DNA from: Actinomycetota bacterium
GTDB lineage: Bacteria > Actinomycetota > UBA4738 > HRBIN12
DNA length: 64,000 bases
Direction: 5' to 3'
Assembly: GCA_040881665.1 (NCBI GenBank)
Contig: JBBECT010000005.1
Coordinates: 712,138 to 776,137, forward strand
Made by a program: the position numbers and the translations under genes. Shown piece by piece: positions 8,836 through 17,959 of the stretch; positions within the stretch are counted from its first letter, which is position 1; each line of letters begins with the position of its first letter. The notes below the pieces were generated by a model, which did not search any database, was not told the DNA's origin, and saw only the letters and a program-made list of their open reading frames with translations.

Positions 8836-9734
8836 CGGAGGAGCTCCCGCAACGCCGGCTCGAGGTGCGGATGACGGAACACGAAGCCGTCGTCCAGCAG
8901 CCGGCGCGGCACGATCCGCTCGCTCGACAACAGCACCTCACGGGCCCGCTGGCGGCCGGCCACGAGCTCCAGGGCAGGCGACGGGATCCACCAGAACGAG
9001 GGTCGGCGGAGCACACGGCCGAGCACCGTCGCGTACTCACGGTTCGTGACCGGGTTCGGCGCGGTGACGTTGATCGGTCCGGCGAGCGCGTTCCGCTCGA
9101 GAACGTGGACGATCGCGGCAACCTCGTCGTGGATCGAGATCCAGCTCGTCCACTGGCGGCCGGATCCGAACCGTCCTCCGCCCAAGGCCTTGAACTGCAG
9201 CACCTGGTACGGCAGGAGACCACCCTCGGTGCTGAGCACCACGCTGGAGCGCAGCAGCGCGAGGCGGATGCCGGCCTCGGCCACGGGCTCGGCCGCCGCC
9301 TCCCACGCGGCGCACACCTCGGCCCGGAACCCGGTGCCCGGCGGGGTGGACTCGGTGATGACCTCGTCCCCGCGATCACCGTACGCACCCGATGCCGACG
9401 CGCTCAGCAGGCTCGACGGCGGCCGTTGCAGCCCCGCGAGCGTGCGGGCGATCAGCGCGGTTCCGCGGACGCGACTCTCCTTGATCGCTCGCTTGCCCTT
9501 CGCGGACCACCGCGTATCGCCGATACTGACACCGGCGAGATGGATCACGGCCGCGATGCCCTCGAGCCCTGCGGCGTCGATCGTCCCGGCGTCCGGATCC
9601 CACGCGAGCGTGTCGCCCCCCCGCGCCTCGGTCTCGGGCCGCACCAGCCGCACCACCCGATGTCCGTCTCGCTCGAGCGCGGGCGCGAGCGCGGTTCCGA
9701 GCAGACCGCTGGACCCGGTCAGAGCGACGTCCAC
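8832..9734 (-). CDS. NAD(P)-dependent epimerase, TIGR01777/YfcH family
   Basis: SDR-type nucleotide-binding protein of the TIGR01777 group. The substrate is unknown; relatives are YfcH of E. coli and SulA-like proteins of plants. The dinucleotide motif GSSGLLG is at residues 7-13. AVIHLAGVSIGDTRW, SASGAYGD and FGSGRQWTSWISIHDEVAAI are characteristic family blocks. The length of 300 residues is typical. It lies four bases downstream of the YndJ-like membrane protein gene (start 9734, upstream stop 9739), so the two form an operon read leftward. Its 3' end overlaps by four bases the end of the convergent P1 peptidase gene. Confidence 0.88.
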   Translation of the reverse strand: MDVALTGSSGLLGTALAPALERDGHRVVRLVRPETEARGGDTLAWDPDAGTIDAAGLEGIAAVIHLAGVSIGDTRWSAKGKRAIKESRVRGTALIARTLAGLQRPPSSLLSASASGAYGDRGDEVITESTPPGTGFRAEVCAAWEAAAEPVAEAGIRLALLRSSVVLSTEGGLLPYQVLQFKALGGGRFGSGRQWTSWISIHDEVAAIVHVLERNALAGPINVTAPNPVTNREYATVLGRVLRRPSFWWIPSPALELVAGRQRAREVLLSSERIVPRRLLDDGFVFRHPHLEPALRELLR

Positions 9735-9738
9735 CGCG

Positions 9739-10752
9739 CTACGAGCCCGGACGATCGGGAGGAGCGAAAGCGAACACCGCGTCGCGGACCATCGACCAGC
9801 CGAGGAGACCGAAGGTGACGAAGCCCAACCCGTTCGCGACCCCGTGCATCTGGACCATCCGATCGATCGAGAGGGTCGATGTCCCGGTCCACTGCCCGAA
9901 GGCGTAGTGGACGGCCAGCGCCATCCCCACCACGACCGAGAGCGACGAGACCACGAGCAACACGCTGCCTCCCGCCGGGAGCCGCAGCTCTCGGAGGCCG
10001 CCGGCCGTGATCGCCGCGACCGCGAGGAACGACAGCGCGAGCACGATGGCCCCGACGGTGGACAGGAACGGAGCGTCGAACGTGAAGCCCGCGGCCGTGA
10101 TCGGCATCCCCACGACCGCTCCGACCGCGGCGGCGCTCGCGACGGCGGACGAGCGGGTCCCCGGTCGCAACGCCCGCACCAAGAGCCACGCGAGGACGAT
10201 GCCTCCGAATCCCGCGACGTGGAAGTGGGTCGCGGTCAGGGCCACGATATCGTCCGACAGATCGAACGGCTGCAGACCGAACCGCCAGAGGACGAACCAG
10301 TCCGCACCGACGAACAGGTAGATCAGCGCCACCGACGGAGCGAGCACGGAGGCCCGGAGGGAGCGCTTCGAACCGATCCAGAAGAGGCCGGCGAGCGCGG
10401 CGAACCCCGTCGGTGCGAGCCAGCCGAGGGCGAGGATCCCCGACAGCACCCCCGGCGCGAAGAGCATCGCCACCACGAGGGCGACCAGGCCGAAGGGCCA
10501 CGAGAGGTAGGCGATCGCGATCCAGGCCTCGGCCCCGCCCGGAGCTCCCGAGCGCAGATCCCCGAGCATGCCGAACGCGAGCGGGACGATGACGCACGGT
10601 CCGAGCAGGAACACGACTTCCAGCAGACCGAGACGCTCCTCGAGCGGGCCGAGGGAGAGCAGGGCGAGCACGGACCACACGAGCGCCCCCGCGAGCACCG
10701 GCACCGACGGCGGGCTTGCGACGACCGGACCGGGAGATGCCGCGTCACTCAC
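9739..10752 (-). CDS. YndJ-like polytopic membrane protein
   Basis: Integral membrane protein of 337 residues with about nine hydrophobic segments spread over its whole length. The central motif TATHFHVAGFGGIVLAW resembles the conserved THFHYAGF of Bacillus YndJ. Function is unknown in all members I can recall. It is the first gene of a two-gene leftward operon with the TIGR01777 epimerase; YndJ-like proteins are known to occur near such epimerases. The His pair of the HFH motif inside a membrane helix could be a metal or haem site, but this is inference. The start at 10752 gives a cytosolic N-terminus of about 20 residues. Confidence 0.65.
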   Translation of the reverse strand: MSDAASPGPVVASPPSVPVLAGALVWSVLALLSLGPLEERLGLLEVVFLLGPCVIVPLAFGMLGDLRSGAPGGAEAWIAIAYLSWPFGLVALVVAMLFAPGVLSGILALGWLAPTGFAALAGLFWIGSKRSLRASVLAPSVALIYLFVGADWFVLWRFGLQPFDLSDDIVALTATHFHVAGFGGIVLAWLLVRALRPGTRSSAVASAAAVGAVVGMPITAAGFTFDAPFLSTVGAIVLALSFLAVAAITAGGLRELRLPAGGSVLLVVSSLSVVVGMALAVHYAFGQWTGTSTLSIDRMVQMHGVANGLGFVTFGLLGWSMVRDAVFAFAPPDRPGS

Positions 10753-10838
10753 GCGGGAACCCTACCCTGAGGGGCACGGGGTGTGAGCACGGAAGAGGGG
10801 TTGGGAACCACACGCCCCGCGGCCAGGTCGGTACGGGC

Positions 10839-11669
10839 ATGCGACGAACCCGGCGCTCGATCGGAAACGCGCTCGCGGTGGTCCTGCTGCTCGGAGCGTG
10901 CACGACGGCGGAGGCCGCCCGCGACACCTCACCCCCCGCGGCGCCCTCCCCGGCGGCGCCCTCCCCGGCGGCGCCCTCCCCGGCGGAGCCGTCCCGTGCG
11001 GAGCCTCCCCTTGCGGAGCCTTCCCCTGCGAAGCCCGAGTCCCCCGTCGCACACACCTCGACGGGCGACACCGACGCTCGGCCCGCGGCGCGTCCGCGAT
11101 TCGCGATCGCTCCGATCCGCGGGGCGATCCGCAGGGAGATCGTGGGAACGAACTGGCACGCGGGATGCCCGGTCGGGCCGCGCGAGCTTCGTCTGCTCCG
11201 CGTCACCTACCGCGGGTTCGACGGGAGCACGAAGCGCGGACCCCTCGTGATGCATCGTGGCGTCGCGGACGAGGTCCTCGGCGTGTTCCGACGGCTCTAC
11301 CGGCATCGGTTCCCGATCAAGCACATCGCGCTCCCGCCCCGGTACCGGCCGAACCGGTACGCCTACGACCGCATCCGGAGCGTGACCGCCGGGTTCAACT
11401 GCCGCCCGGTGACCGACGGGGACTCGTGGTCCCAGCATGCGTTCGGTCTCGCGGTCGACATCAATCCTGTGGAGAACCCCTACGTGCGCGGCGACGGCTC
11501 GGTTCTTCGCAAGGCCGCGCTCGCGTACCGCAACCGGATGCGCGCTCGACGAGGGATGATCCGCGAGGGCGACATCGTGGTCCGCTCGTTCGACCGCATC
11601 GGCTGGTCCTGGGGAGGGCGCTGGTCGACGATCAAGGACTACATGCACTTCTCGGCCGGCGGCAGCTGA
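10839..11669 (+). CDS. M15-family D-Ala-D-Ala carboxypeptidase-like lipoprotein
   Basis: Cell-wall peptidase of the M15 (VanY/peptidase M15C) group. The start at ATG 10839 yields a lipoprotein signal (RSIGNALAVVLLLGAC, lipobox Cys21); the longer open frame upstream has no such signal. After the Cys comes a Pro/Ala linker made of seven tandem five-residue units (AAPSP, AEPSR and similar), which would let the domain reach away from the membrane. Zinc-site motifs are SQHAFGLAVDINPVENPYV and, near the C-terminus, IKDYMHFS. Its activity on peptidoglycan peptides is inferred from the family. The next gene starts about 120 bp downstream. Confidence 0.85.
   Translation: MRRTRRSIGNALAVVLLLGACTTAEAARDTSPPAAPSPAAPSPAAPSPAEPSRAEPPLAEPSPAKPESPVAHTSTGDTDARPAARPRFAIAPIRGAIRREIVGTNWHAGCPVGPRELRLLRVTYRGFDGSTKRGPLVMHRGVADEVLGVFRRLYRHRFPIKHIALPPRYRPNRYAYDRIRSVTAGFNCRPVTDGDSWSQHAFGLAVDINPVENPYVRGDGSVLRKAALAYRNRMRARRGMIREGDIVVRSFDRIGWSWGGRWSTIKDYMHFSAGGS
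10938..11042 (+). repeat. Seven tandem 15-bp units encoding the Pro/Ala linker
   Basis: Three identical copies of GCGGCGCCCTCCCCG are followed by four diverged copies. All are in frame and encode the extracellular linker of the M15 lipoprotein. The first three are perfect repeats, so the linker length may vary between strains. Confidence 0.85.
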
Positions 11670-11792
11670 GATCGCGGCCCTACCCGCCGTGCGGTAGATC
11701 TGAGCACCTCCTCCTGCGATCCGTGCACGGCCACCTGCCTGGATGCACCGACTCGCGGTGGCCCTGCGGCGCGGATCGTCCCGGACTACTCA

Positions 11793-12278
11793 ATGCGAGT
11801 TAGGGAACGGGCCGATACACACAGCATGGAGCGGCGACGTGAGGACGGGTTCACCCTGGTCGAGCTCATGATCGTCGTGCTCATCATCGGCATCCTGATC
11901 GCCGTCGCGCTCCCGACGTTCATCGGCGCCCGCGTCCGGGCGCAGAACCGGCGCGCGCAGGCGAACATGCGCAACGCGTTCGCAACCGAGAAGGTCTACT
12001 ACGCCGAGACGCAGCTCTACACCGAGGACCCCGCCGATCTCATCGCGATCGAGCCGGGGATCGCGTACGCGACGGGCGACATCCCCGTGACGGAGGGCCC
12101 CGTCTACCTCCACGTCCACGGAGCTCCGCTGCACGACCTGTTCCTGTCGTCGATGAGCCAGTCGGGGACGTGCTACTACCTGCGCGACGTCCCCAACGGC
12201 GGCACGACCTACGCCGACAGCTCGGCGTGCGACGTCGCGGACACGCAGTCCTACAGCCAGGTCTGGTCCGCGGCCTGA
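11793..12278 (+). CDS. Type IV pilin-like protein (class III signal peptide)
   Basis: Prepilin-like protein with the canonical cleavage/methylation site G|FTLVELMIVVLIIGILIAVA followed by the hydrophobic N-terminal helix. The charged leader is either 8 residues (start ATG 11826, MERRREDG) or 19 residues (start ATG 11793); both are plausible and neither has a good ribosome-binding site. The globular part contains a Cys pair near the C-terminus (GTCYYLRDV and SSACDVAD), as in major pilins. No prepilin peptidase or pilus ATPase gene is in the window, so assembly genes must be elsewhere. About 85 bp downstream is the DUF1800 gene on the same strand. Confidence 0.85.
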   Translation: MRVRERADTHSMERRREDGFTLVELMIVVLIIGILIAVALPTFIGARVRAQNRRAQANMRNAFATEKVYYAETQLYTEDPADLIAIEPGIAYATGDIPVTEGPVYLHVHGAPLHDLFLSSMSQSGTCYYLRDVPNGGTTYADSSACDVADTQSYSQVWSAA

Positions 12279-12363
12279 AGCAACCCCCGCAGCCCGGGGT
12301 GACCACGTTCGCCTCACCCGGTCTTCTCAAGTTCGCTCCCCCGAGCGACCGATACCAGGAGCC

Positions 12364-13938
12364 ATGGGGGACCGGACGGCGCTCGCGGAACGTACCGACG
12401 ATCGAGGGGGATCGCCGCGACTGTCGCGGCGGGCGTTCCTGCGAACCGCCACGGTAGGAGGAGCGGCCGGCGCCGTCGTCGCGAGCGGGATCCTGTCCGC
12501 ACCGCCGGCGGGCGCCGCGGACACGAGCTACGTTCCCGCCGACCCGGACCTGCACCTGCTGCGGAGAGCGACCTACGGCGCCACGCCGGGGATGCTCGAG
12601 GGGATCGGCAGACAGGGGCGGAACGTGTGGCTCGACAGGCAGCTGAACCCGGCCTCGATCGACGACCGGGCCTGCGACGAGCTGATCGCGCGCTTCTTCC
12701 CTCGGTTGAAGTGGACGATCCCGCAGGTCAACCGCGATCTGGTCGACTTCTCGTGGGACCTGATGTTCGAGCTCGGCGCCGCCACGATCGCGCGGGCGGC
12801 GTGGAGCAAGCGCCAGCTGTTCGAGGTGATGGTCGACTTTTGGTCGAACCTGCTCAACGTCACGAACCCGAGCGACAATGTGTGGGACAACCGCCACGAC
12901 TACGACCGCCTCGTGATCCGGAAGCATGCGCTCGGGCGCTACGAGGACATGCTGATCGCCTCGGCGAAGCATCCCGCGATGCTCCGCTACCTGAACAACG
13001 CGGAGTCGCACAAATGGTCGCCGAACGAGAACTACGGCCGTGAGCTGCTCGAGCTGCACACCGTCGGCGTCGAGGCGGGCTACACCGAGCAGCACATGCG
13101 CCACTCGGCGCTCATCATGACCGGCTTCACGGTCAACTGGGACGACGGCACGTTCGTCTACAAGCCGAGCTGGCACCACACGGGACCGGTCACGGTGATG
13201 GACTTCACCCGCGCCAACGGCGCGGCGGACGGGCAGGACATGGCGATCGCCTACCTGCGTTACCTCGCGAACCACCCCGTGACCGCCCGCCGGATCGCCA
13301 CGAAGCTGTGCGAGCGGTTCGTCTCCGACACCGCCCAGCCCGCGCTCGTCGATCGTCTCGCGCAGCTCTACCTGGACAACGGCACGGCGATCGCCCCGGT
13401 GCTGCGGGCGCTCTTCCGGTCGCCGGAGTTCGCCGACGCGATCGGCGAGAAAGTCCGCCGGCCGACCGAAGACGTGATGGCGACGATCCGCATCCTCGGG
13501 ATCAAGCCCGGCGACTCCAAGGCCGGGTTGCGGGACCTGTACTGGATGATCGAGAGCCTCGGACACGCGCCTCTCGCCTGGTCCCAGCCCGACGGCTATC
13601 CGGACTTCGCCGACGCGTGGCGCTCCGCCGGCGGGCTCGTGGGTCGTTGGAACGCCACGATGGCGCTGGCCGCCCACTGGTGGCCGGACAAGATCGTCCG
13701 TCCGCCGCTGCGCGATCTGCTGCCGAGGAAGCTGCCGGCGACCCACGGCAAGCTCGTCGACGTGCTGTCCCGGCGACTGGTGTTCCGCACGCTCGCGCCG
13801 GCGCACCGGTCGGCGGTGCTCGAGTTCCTCGACGTGAACGATGCCACCCCGCTCGCCAAGGACAGCGCCGCCGTGAAGTGGCGGTTCGCCTCGCTCGTCG
13901 CATTGATACTCGGTTCCCCCTACCACCAGATCCGATAG
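12364..13938 (+). CDS. Tat-exported DUF1800 family protein
   Basis: DUF1800 proteins are exported proteins of unknown function that almost always travel with a DUF1501 gene, as here. The twin-arginine signal SRRAFLRTATVGGAAGAVVA is at residues 21-40, so it is probably folded in the cytoplasm before export. Family blocks are HLLRRATYGATPGMLEG, MVDFWSNLLNV, NYGRELLELHTVGVEAGYTEQ and the C-terminal ALILGSPYHQIR. The length of 524 residues is typical. A ribosome-binding site, CAGGAGCC, sits just before the ATG. It is followed 23 bp later by the DUF1501 gene. Confidence 0.9.
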   Translation: MGDRTALAERTDDRGGSPRLSRRAFLRTATVGGAAGAVVASGILSAPPAGAADTSYVPADPDLHLLRRATYGATPGMLEGIGRQGRNVWLDRQLNPASIDDRACDELIARFFPRLKWTIPQVNRDLVDFSWDLMFELGAATIARAAWSKRQLFEVMVDFWSNLLNVTNPSDNVWDNRHDYDRLVIRKHALGRYEDMLIASAKHPAMLRYLNNAESHKWSPNENYGRELLELHTVGVEAGYTEQHMRHSALIMTGFTVNWDDGTFVYKPSWHHTGPVTVMDFTRANGAADGQDMAIAYLRYLANHPVTARRIATKLCERFVSDTAQPALVDRLAQLYLDNGTAIAPVLRALFRSPEFADAIGEKVRRPTEDVMATIRILGIKPGDSKAGLRDLYWMIESLGHAPLAWSQPDGYPDFADAWRSAGGLVGRWNATMALAAHWWPDKIVRPPLRDLLPRKLPATHGKLVDVLSRRLVFRTLAPAHRSAVLEFLDVNDATPLAKDSAAVKWRFASLVALILGSPYHQIR

Positions 13939-13961
13939 CCCGGACGACAAGGAGCACGACG

Positions 13962-15269
13962 ATGGCTGCGACCACGACGACCGAAGGGCCCGCTCCGGCG
14001 GGCACCGCGCAGGACTGCGGATGCCCCGAGGACACCGGGATCACGCGCCGCACGTTCCTGAAGGCGGCCGGGGCCGCGGGCGCGCTGACGATCGCCTCAG
14101 AGGCCTACGCGACGCGGTACGCGTTCGCCGACGCCGTCTACACGGGCGACGTGTTCGTCGTGCTCTCCCTGCGCGGTGGGTTCGACGGATTGCAGGCGAT
14201 CGTTCCGGCCGCCGACCCCGACTACCTCGACCGGCGGCCGAACGTCGGGATCCCCGCGAACGCCCTGCTGCAGCTGGACGCGACCTTCGGGATGCATCCG
14301 GCCCTGGCGCCGCTGAAGCCCCTGTACGACGCCGGAACACTCGGCTTCGTCCACGCGGTCGGCCAGGCGGAGCCGAACCGTTCCCACTTCGAAGCGATGG
14401 AGGAGATGGAACGCGCGGCTCCCGGCGCCTCGACCCGCACCGGGTGGATCGACCGCGTGCTCGGCGGCCGCGGCGAGGGAACCCCGTTCCAGGGCGTGCA
14501 GATGGGCTCCACGATGCCGGCGCACGCGTTCACCGGGCCCAGCCCCGAGCTGGCGATGTGGTCGGTGAACGGCTTCGGCCTCGACGCGGCGTGGGACGAG
14601 AACGAGCGTGACCGTTGGGATCACGCACTGCGCCGGATGTATCAGGACGCGCGCGCGGCACTCGCGGCGCCGGCGCACGTCGCGCTCGAGGCGATGTCGA
14701 CCACGGCCGATCTGCAGGAGCAGACCTACGTTCCTGCCAACGGCGCCGTCTATCCGAACACCGATCTCGGCAGGGCTCTGAAAGATGTGGCGCGACTGAT
14801 CAAGGCGCAGGTCGGCCTTCAGGTCGCGTGTGTCGACTACGGCGACTGGGACATGCACGCCGGGATGGGGGACGTGGACGGCGGGTGGATGGTCGACCAC
14901 CTCGACGAGCTGTCGACCGCCCTCGCCGCGTTCGCGCAGGACCTCGGAACACAGATGGACGGCGTCACGCTCGTGTCGTTGACCGAGTTCGGGCGGCGGA
15001 TCGAGGAGAACGGCTCGGGCGGGACCGACCATGGCTTCGGTCAGCTCGTGTTCCTGCTCGGCGGCGGGGTCCGCGGCGGGCAGGTCCACGGACAGTGGCC
15101 CGGGCTCGCCGACGACGACCTGATCGACGGCGACCTGAACGGCACGACCGACTACCGCCGGATCCTCGCGGAGATCCTCGAGGACCGCTGCGGCGCCGGG
15201 TCGCTGTCGGACGTATTCCCCGACCTCGGGTCCGAACGGCTGAACGTGGTCCAGGCGCGGGTCACTTAG
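13962..15269 (+). CDS. Tat-exported DUF1501 family protein
   Basis: Exported DUF1501 protein, related to the alkaline phosphatase/sulfatase superfamily, function unproven. ATG 13962 with the ribosome-binding site AAGGAGC is chosen; the frame is open much further upstream, but that part is antiframe to DUF1800. The Tat signal TRRTFLKAAGAAGALTIAS starts near residue 28, preceded by a Cys pair (DCGCPED). Family blocks are LRGGFDGLQAIVPAAD, NRSHFEAMEEME, YGDWDMHAGM, LVSLTEFGRRIEENGSGGTDHGFG and the GGVRGG motif. About 435 residues. Together with DUF1800 it forms the standard two-gene unit, probably assembled at the cell surface. Confidence 0.9.
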   Translation: MAATTTTEGPAPAGTAQDCGCPEDTGITRRTFLKAAGAAGALTIASEAYATRYAFADAVYTGDVFVVLSLRGGFDGLQAIVPAADPDYLDRRPNVGIPANALLQLDATFGMHPALAPLKPLYDAGTLGFVHAVGQAEPNRSHFEAMEEMERAAPGASTRTGWIDRVLGGRGEGTPFQGVQMGSTMPAHAFTGPSPELAMWSVNGFGLDAAWDENERDRWDHALRRMYQDARAALAAPAHVALEAMSTTADLQEQTYVPANGAVYPNTDLGRALKDVARLIKAQVGLQVACVDYGDWDMHAGMGDVDGGWMVDHLDELSTALAAFAQDLGTQMDGVTLVSLTEFGRRIEENGSGGTDHGFGQLVFLLGGGVRGGQVHGQWPGLADDDLIDGDLNGTTDYRRILAEILEDRCGAGSLSDVFPDLGSERLNVVQARVT

Positions 15270-15273
15270 CCTT

Positions 15274-15290
15274 CCGGCCCACGAGGCCGG
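15274..15290. terminator. Candidate bidirectional terminator hairpin
   Basis: CCGGCC-CACGA-GGCCGG forms a six-pair GC stem in the 21-bp gap between the convergent DUF1501 gene and the leftward exported protein gene. There is no U tract, so termination strength is uncertain. Confidence 0.45.
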
Positions 15291-16001
15291 TCAGTTCACG
15301 AGTAGCCAGCCGACCCTCGTGTTGTTCGAGGGCGCCTGGTTCAGCACGATCCGGAAACAGCCGGCGCACGGCTTGTTCAGGGCGACGCCGCGGACCCAGA
15401 CACCTTGACGAGGCTGCTGGATCGTGGCGAGGACGAACGTCGGCGCGGAGATGTCCTGGGTCGTCACCGCGACGGTCGTCTGACCGGCCTGCACGGTCGC
15501 GATCCCCGAGGTGTCGAAGGTCGCACGGCCGTTGACCTCGAGGGCGGTTCCGAACGCCGAGGTCGCCGCGACACCCACGCCGCTGGATCCGCAGCAGGAG
15601 GTGAACCCCTGGACGCCGTTGCCGCTCGCGCTGACGCCGCGGATCCCGTCGCCGGTGATGCTCTCACCGCGGACGCCGTTCACGCCGCTGCCGAACACAC
15701 CCGTGCTGGTCGTGCTCGCGCCCTGGATGCCGAACCCGCTGTCGGAGGTCGAGAAGATGCCGGGGCCGTTGCCTTCGGCATCGACGTCGAGCGCGGTCTC
15801 TCCGGCATCCAGGTTGCTGATGCCGGTCACCGAGTTCGTCGCGTTGAAGTGGCCGAGCAGCACATCCCCGTCGTGGGTCGCTCCTGCCGGCGTGCGAGCG
15901 CCGATCGCGATCGTGAGCCAGGCCACGAGCGCGGTCGCCACGACCGCGATCGCGAAGCGAGCCATTGTGGTTCGCTGCGTCGTCGTCATGATCGTCCTCA
16001 T
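15291..16001 (-). CDS. Exported glycine/valine repeat protein (beta-solenoid-like)
   Basis: I do not recognise a named function. The start is taken at the ATG near 16001, with ATG 15965 as an alternative, because the signal/anchor [20 protein letters not shown] then lies close to the N-terminus. The middle (about 60-150) is a run of short repeats of the type GxGIxGxS / GVxGxSxTG, as in [20 protein letters not shown], suggesting a beta-solenoid. A CC pair follows (FTSCCGSSG) and then a beta-rich tail with Cys-x2-Cys (KPCAGCFRI) ending VGWLLVN. Similar proteins are common surface proteins of environmental actinobacteria. It faces the DUF1501 gene convergently. Confidence 0.6.
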   Translation of the reverse strand: MRTIMTTTQRTTMARFAIAVVATALVAWLTIAIGARTPAGATHDGDVLLGHFNATNSVTGISNLDAGETALDVDAEGNGPGIFSTSDSGFGIQGASTTSTGVFGSGVNGVRGESITGDGIRGVSASGNGVQGFTSCCGSSGVGVAATSAFGTALEVNGRATFDTSGIATVQAGQTTVAVTTQDISAPTFVLATIQQPRQGVWVRGVALNKPCAGCFRIVLNQAPSNNTRVGWLLVN

Positions 16002-16100
16002 CGTCGAACCTCCCCCCGTCGAGCGGGCATCTGTCCCCTCGACCGTGCCAACCCGGCACCCGGCTCGCAAGTGGGCCGTTCGCGCCACGTCGAGGGCGTG

Positions 16101-16106
16101 TAGGCT
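16101..16106 (+). promoter_or_regulatory. Candidate -10 box for leaderless typA
   Basis: TAGGCT stands eight bases before the GTG start codon of typA, with no Shine-Dalgarno between. It is consistent with a leaderless transcript. Confidence 0.45.
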
Positions 16107-16114
16107 CGCCGTTC

Positions 16115-17941
16115 GTGCCCACCCGAGACCACCTCCGCAACGTCGCGATCGTCGCGCACGTCGACCATGGGAAGACCACCCTGGTCGACGCGATGCTGTG
16201 GCAGTCGGGGGCGTTCCGCGAGAACCAGGACGTCGCCAAGCGGGTGATGGACTCCATGGACCTCGAACGCGAGAAGGGCATCACGATCCTCGCGAAGAAC
16301 ACGGCGGTCGATCACGGCGGCGTGAAGATCAACATCGTCGATACCCCGGGCCATGCCGACTTCGGGGGCGAGGTCGAGCGCGCCCTGCGGATGGTGGACG
16401 GCGTGCTGCTGCTCGTCGACGCCAGCGAGGGACCGCTGCCGCAGACGCGGTTCGTACTCCGCAAAGCCCTGGAGGCGCGGCTGCCGGTCGTACTCGTCGT
16501 GAACAAGGTCGACCGTCAGGACGCCCGGCCCGACGAGGTCGTCCACGAGGTCGAGGAGCTGTTCCTGGACCTGGACGCCGACGAGGACCAGATCGACTTC
16601 CCGATCCTGTTCGCGAACGCCCGCGAGGGCCACTGCGGAACGACCCCCGGCGCACTCGAACCGAACCTCGAACCGCTGTTCACGACGCTGCTCGCGCGGA
16701 TCCCCGCGCCCTCGTACGAGGAAGGTCATCCGCTGCAGGCGCTGGTCACCAACCTCGACGCCTCCCCGTACGTCGGGCGCCTGGCGCTGTGCCGGGTGTT
16801 GAACGGAACGATCCGTCGCGGGGAGGCGGTCGCCTGGTGCCGGGTCGACGGCAGCATCGATCAGGCGAAGATCACGGAGTTGTACGTGACCGAGGCCCTC
16901 GACCGCGTCGACGCCGAGGAGGCCGGACCGGGCGAGATCATCGCCGTCGCCGGGATCCCCGAGATCACGATCGGCGAGACGCTGGCCGATCCGGTGGACC
17001 CGCGTCCGCTCCCGATCGTGCGGGTCGACGAGCCCTCCCTGTCGATGACGGTCGGCATCAACACCTCGCCCCTGGCCGGCTCCGACGGCGACAAGCTCAC
17101 CGCGCGCCAGCTGAAGGGACGGCTCGATCAGGAGGTCGTCGGGAACGTCTCGATCCGCGTCCTCGACACCGAGCGACCCGAACTGTGGGAGGTGCAGGGA
17201 CGGGGCGAGCTACAGCTCGCGGTGTTGGTCGAGATGATGCGCCGTGAAGGCTTCGAGCTCACCGTCGGCAAGCCCCAGGTGGTCACACGGGAGATCGACG
17301 GCACGGTGCAGGAACCGGTCGAGCGCGTGGCGATCGACGCTCCCGAGGAGTACCTGGGTGTCGTCTCGCAACTGCTGGCGTTGCGCAAGGGCCGGATGGA
17401 GAACATGGTCAACCATGGGACGGGCTGGATCCGGATGGAATACCTCGTCCCCGCCCGCGGGATGATCGGGTTCCGTACGGAGTTCCTGACCGAGACGCGC
17501 GGGACCGGACAGCTGCATCACGTGTTCGAGGGCTACGAGCCATGGCACGGCGACCTGCGCACCCGCCCTACCGGCTCGCTGATCGCCGATCGGACCGGTC
17601 CGACGACCAACTTCGCCCTGCTGAACCTCCAGGAGCGCGGCTCGATGTTCGTCGGCCCCGGCGAGGACGTCTACGAAGGCATGATCGTCGGCGAGAACTC
17701 CCGCGCGGACGACATGGACGTGAACCCGACGAAGGAGAAGAAGCTGACCAACATGCGCCAGGCGAACTCCGAGGAGCTCGTCCGCCTGATCCCGAAGCGC
17801 GAGCTCTCGCTCGAACAGGCGCTGGAGTTCCTCCGCGAGGACGAGAGCGTCGAGGTCACGCCGGTGAACGTCCGGCTGCGCAAGGTTCTGCTCGGGCAGA
17901 ACGAGCGCGCGAAGGCGTCACGCCGCGGGCGGACGAGCTGA
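16115..17941 (+). CDS. typA: Ribosome-associated translational GTPase TypA/BipA
   Basis: Translation-factor GTPase that binds the ribosome at the EF-G site and is important under stress and in low-temperature ribosome assembly. The G1 motif AHVDHGKTT begins at residue 14. [13 protein letters not shown] (switch I), [16 protein letters not shown] (G3) and [11 protein letters not shown] (G4) follow. The C-terminal half has EF-G domain III/V-like regions and the BipA-specific C-terminal domain, with [16 protein letters not shown] and [20 protein letters not shown]. The length of 608 residues is normal. The start is GTG 16115 because it lies directly before [18 protein letters not shown]. Confidence 0.97.
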   Translation: MPTRDHLRNVAIVAHVDHGKTTLVDAMLWQSGAFRENQDVAKRVMDSMDLEREKGITILAKNTAVDHGGVKINIVDTPGHADFGGEVERALRMVDGVLLLVDASEGPLPQTRFVLRKALEARLPVVLVVNKVDRQDARPDEVVHEVEELFLDLDADEDQIDFPILFANAREGHCGTTPGALEPNLEPLFTTLLARIPAPSYEEGHPLQALVTNLDASPYVGRLALCRVLNGTIRRGEAVAWCRVDGSIDQAKITELYVTEALDRVDAEEAGPGEIIAVAGIPEITIGETLADPVDPRPLPIVRVDEPSLSMTVGINTSPLAGSDGDKLTARQLKGRLDQEVVGNVSIRVLDTERPELWEVQGRGELQLAVLVEMMRREGFELTVGKPQVVTREIDGTVQEPVERVAIDAPEEYLGVVSQLLALRKGRMENMVNHGTGWIRMEYLVPARGMIGFRTEFLTETRGTGQLHHVFEGYEPWHGDLRTRPTGSLIADRTGPTTNFALLNLQERGSMFVGPGEDVYEGMIVGENSRADDMDVNPTKEKKLTNMRQANSEELVRLIPKRELSLEQALEFLREDESVEVTPVNVRLRKVLLGQNERAKASRRGRTS

Positions 17942-17959
17942 TCCAGCTTCTGCGGTCGA

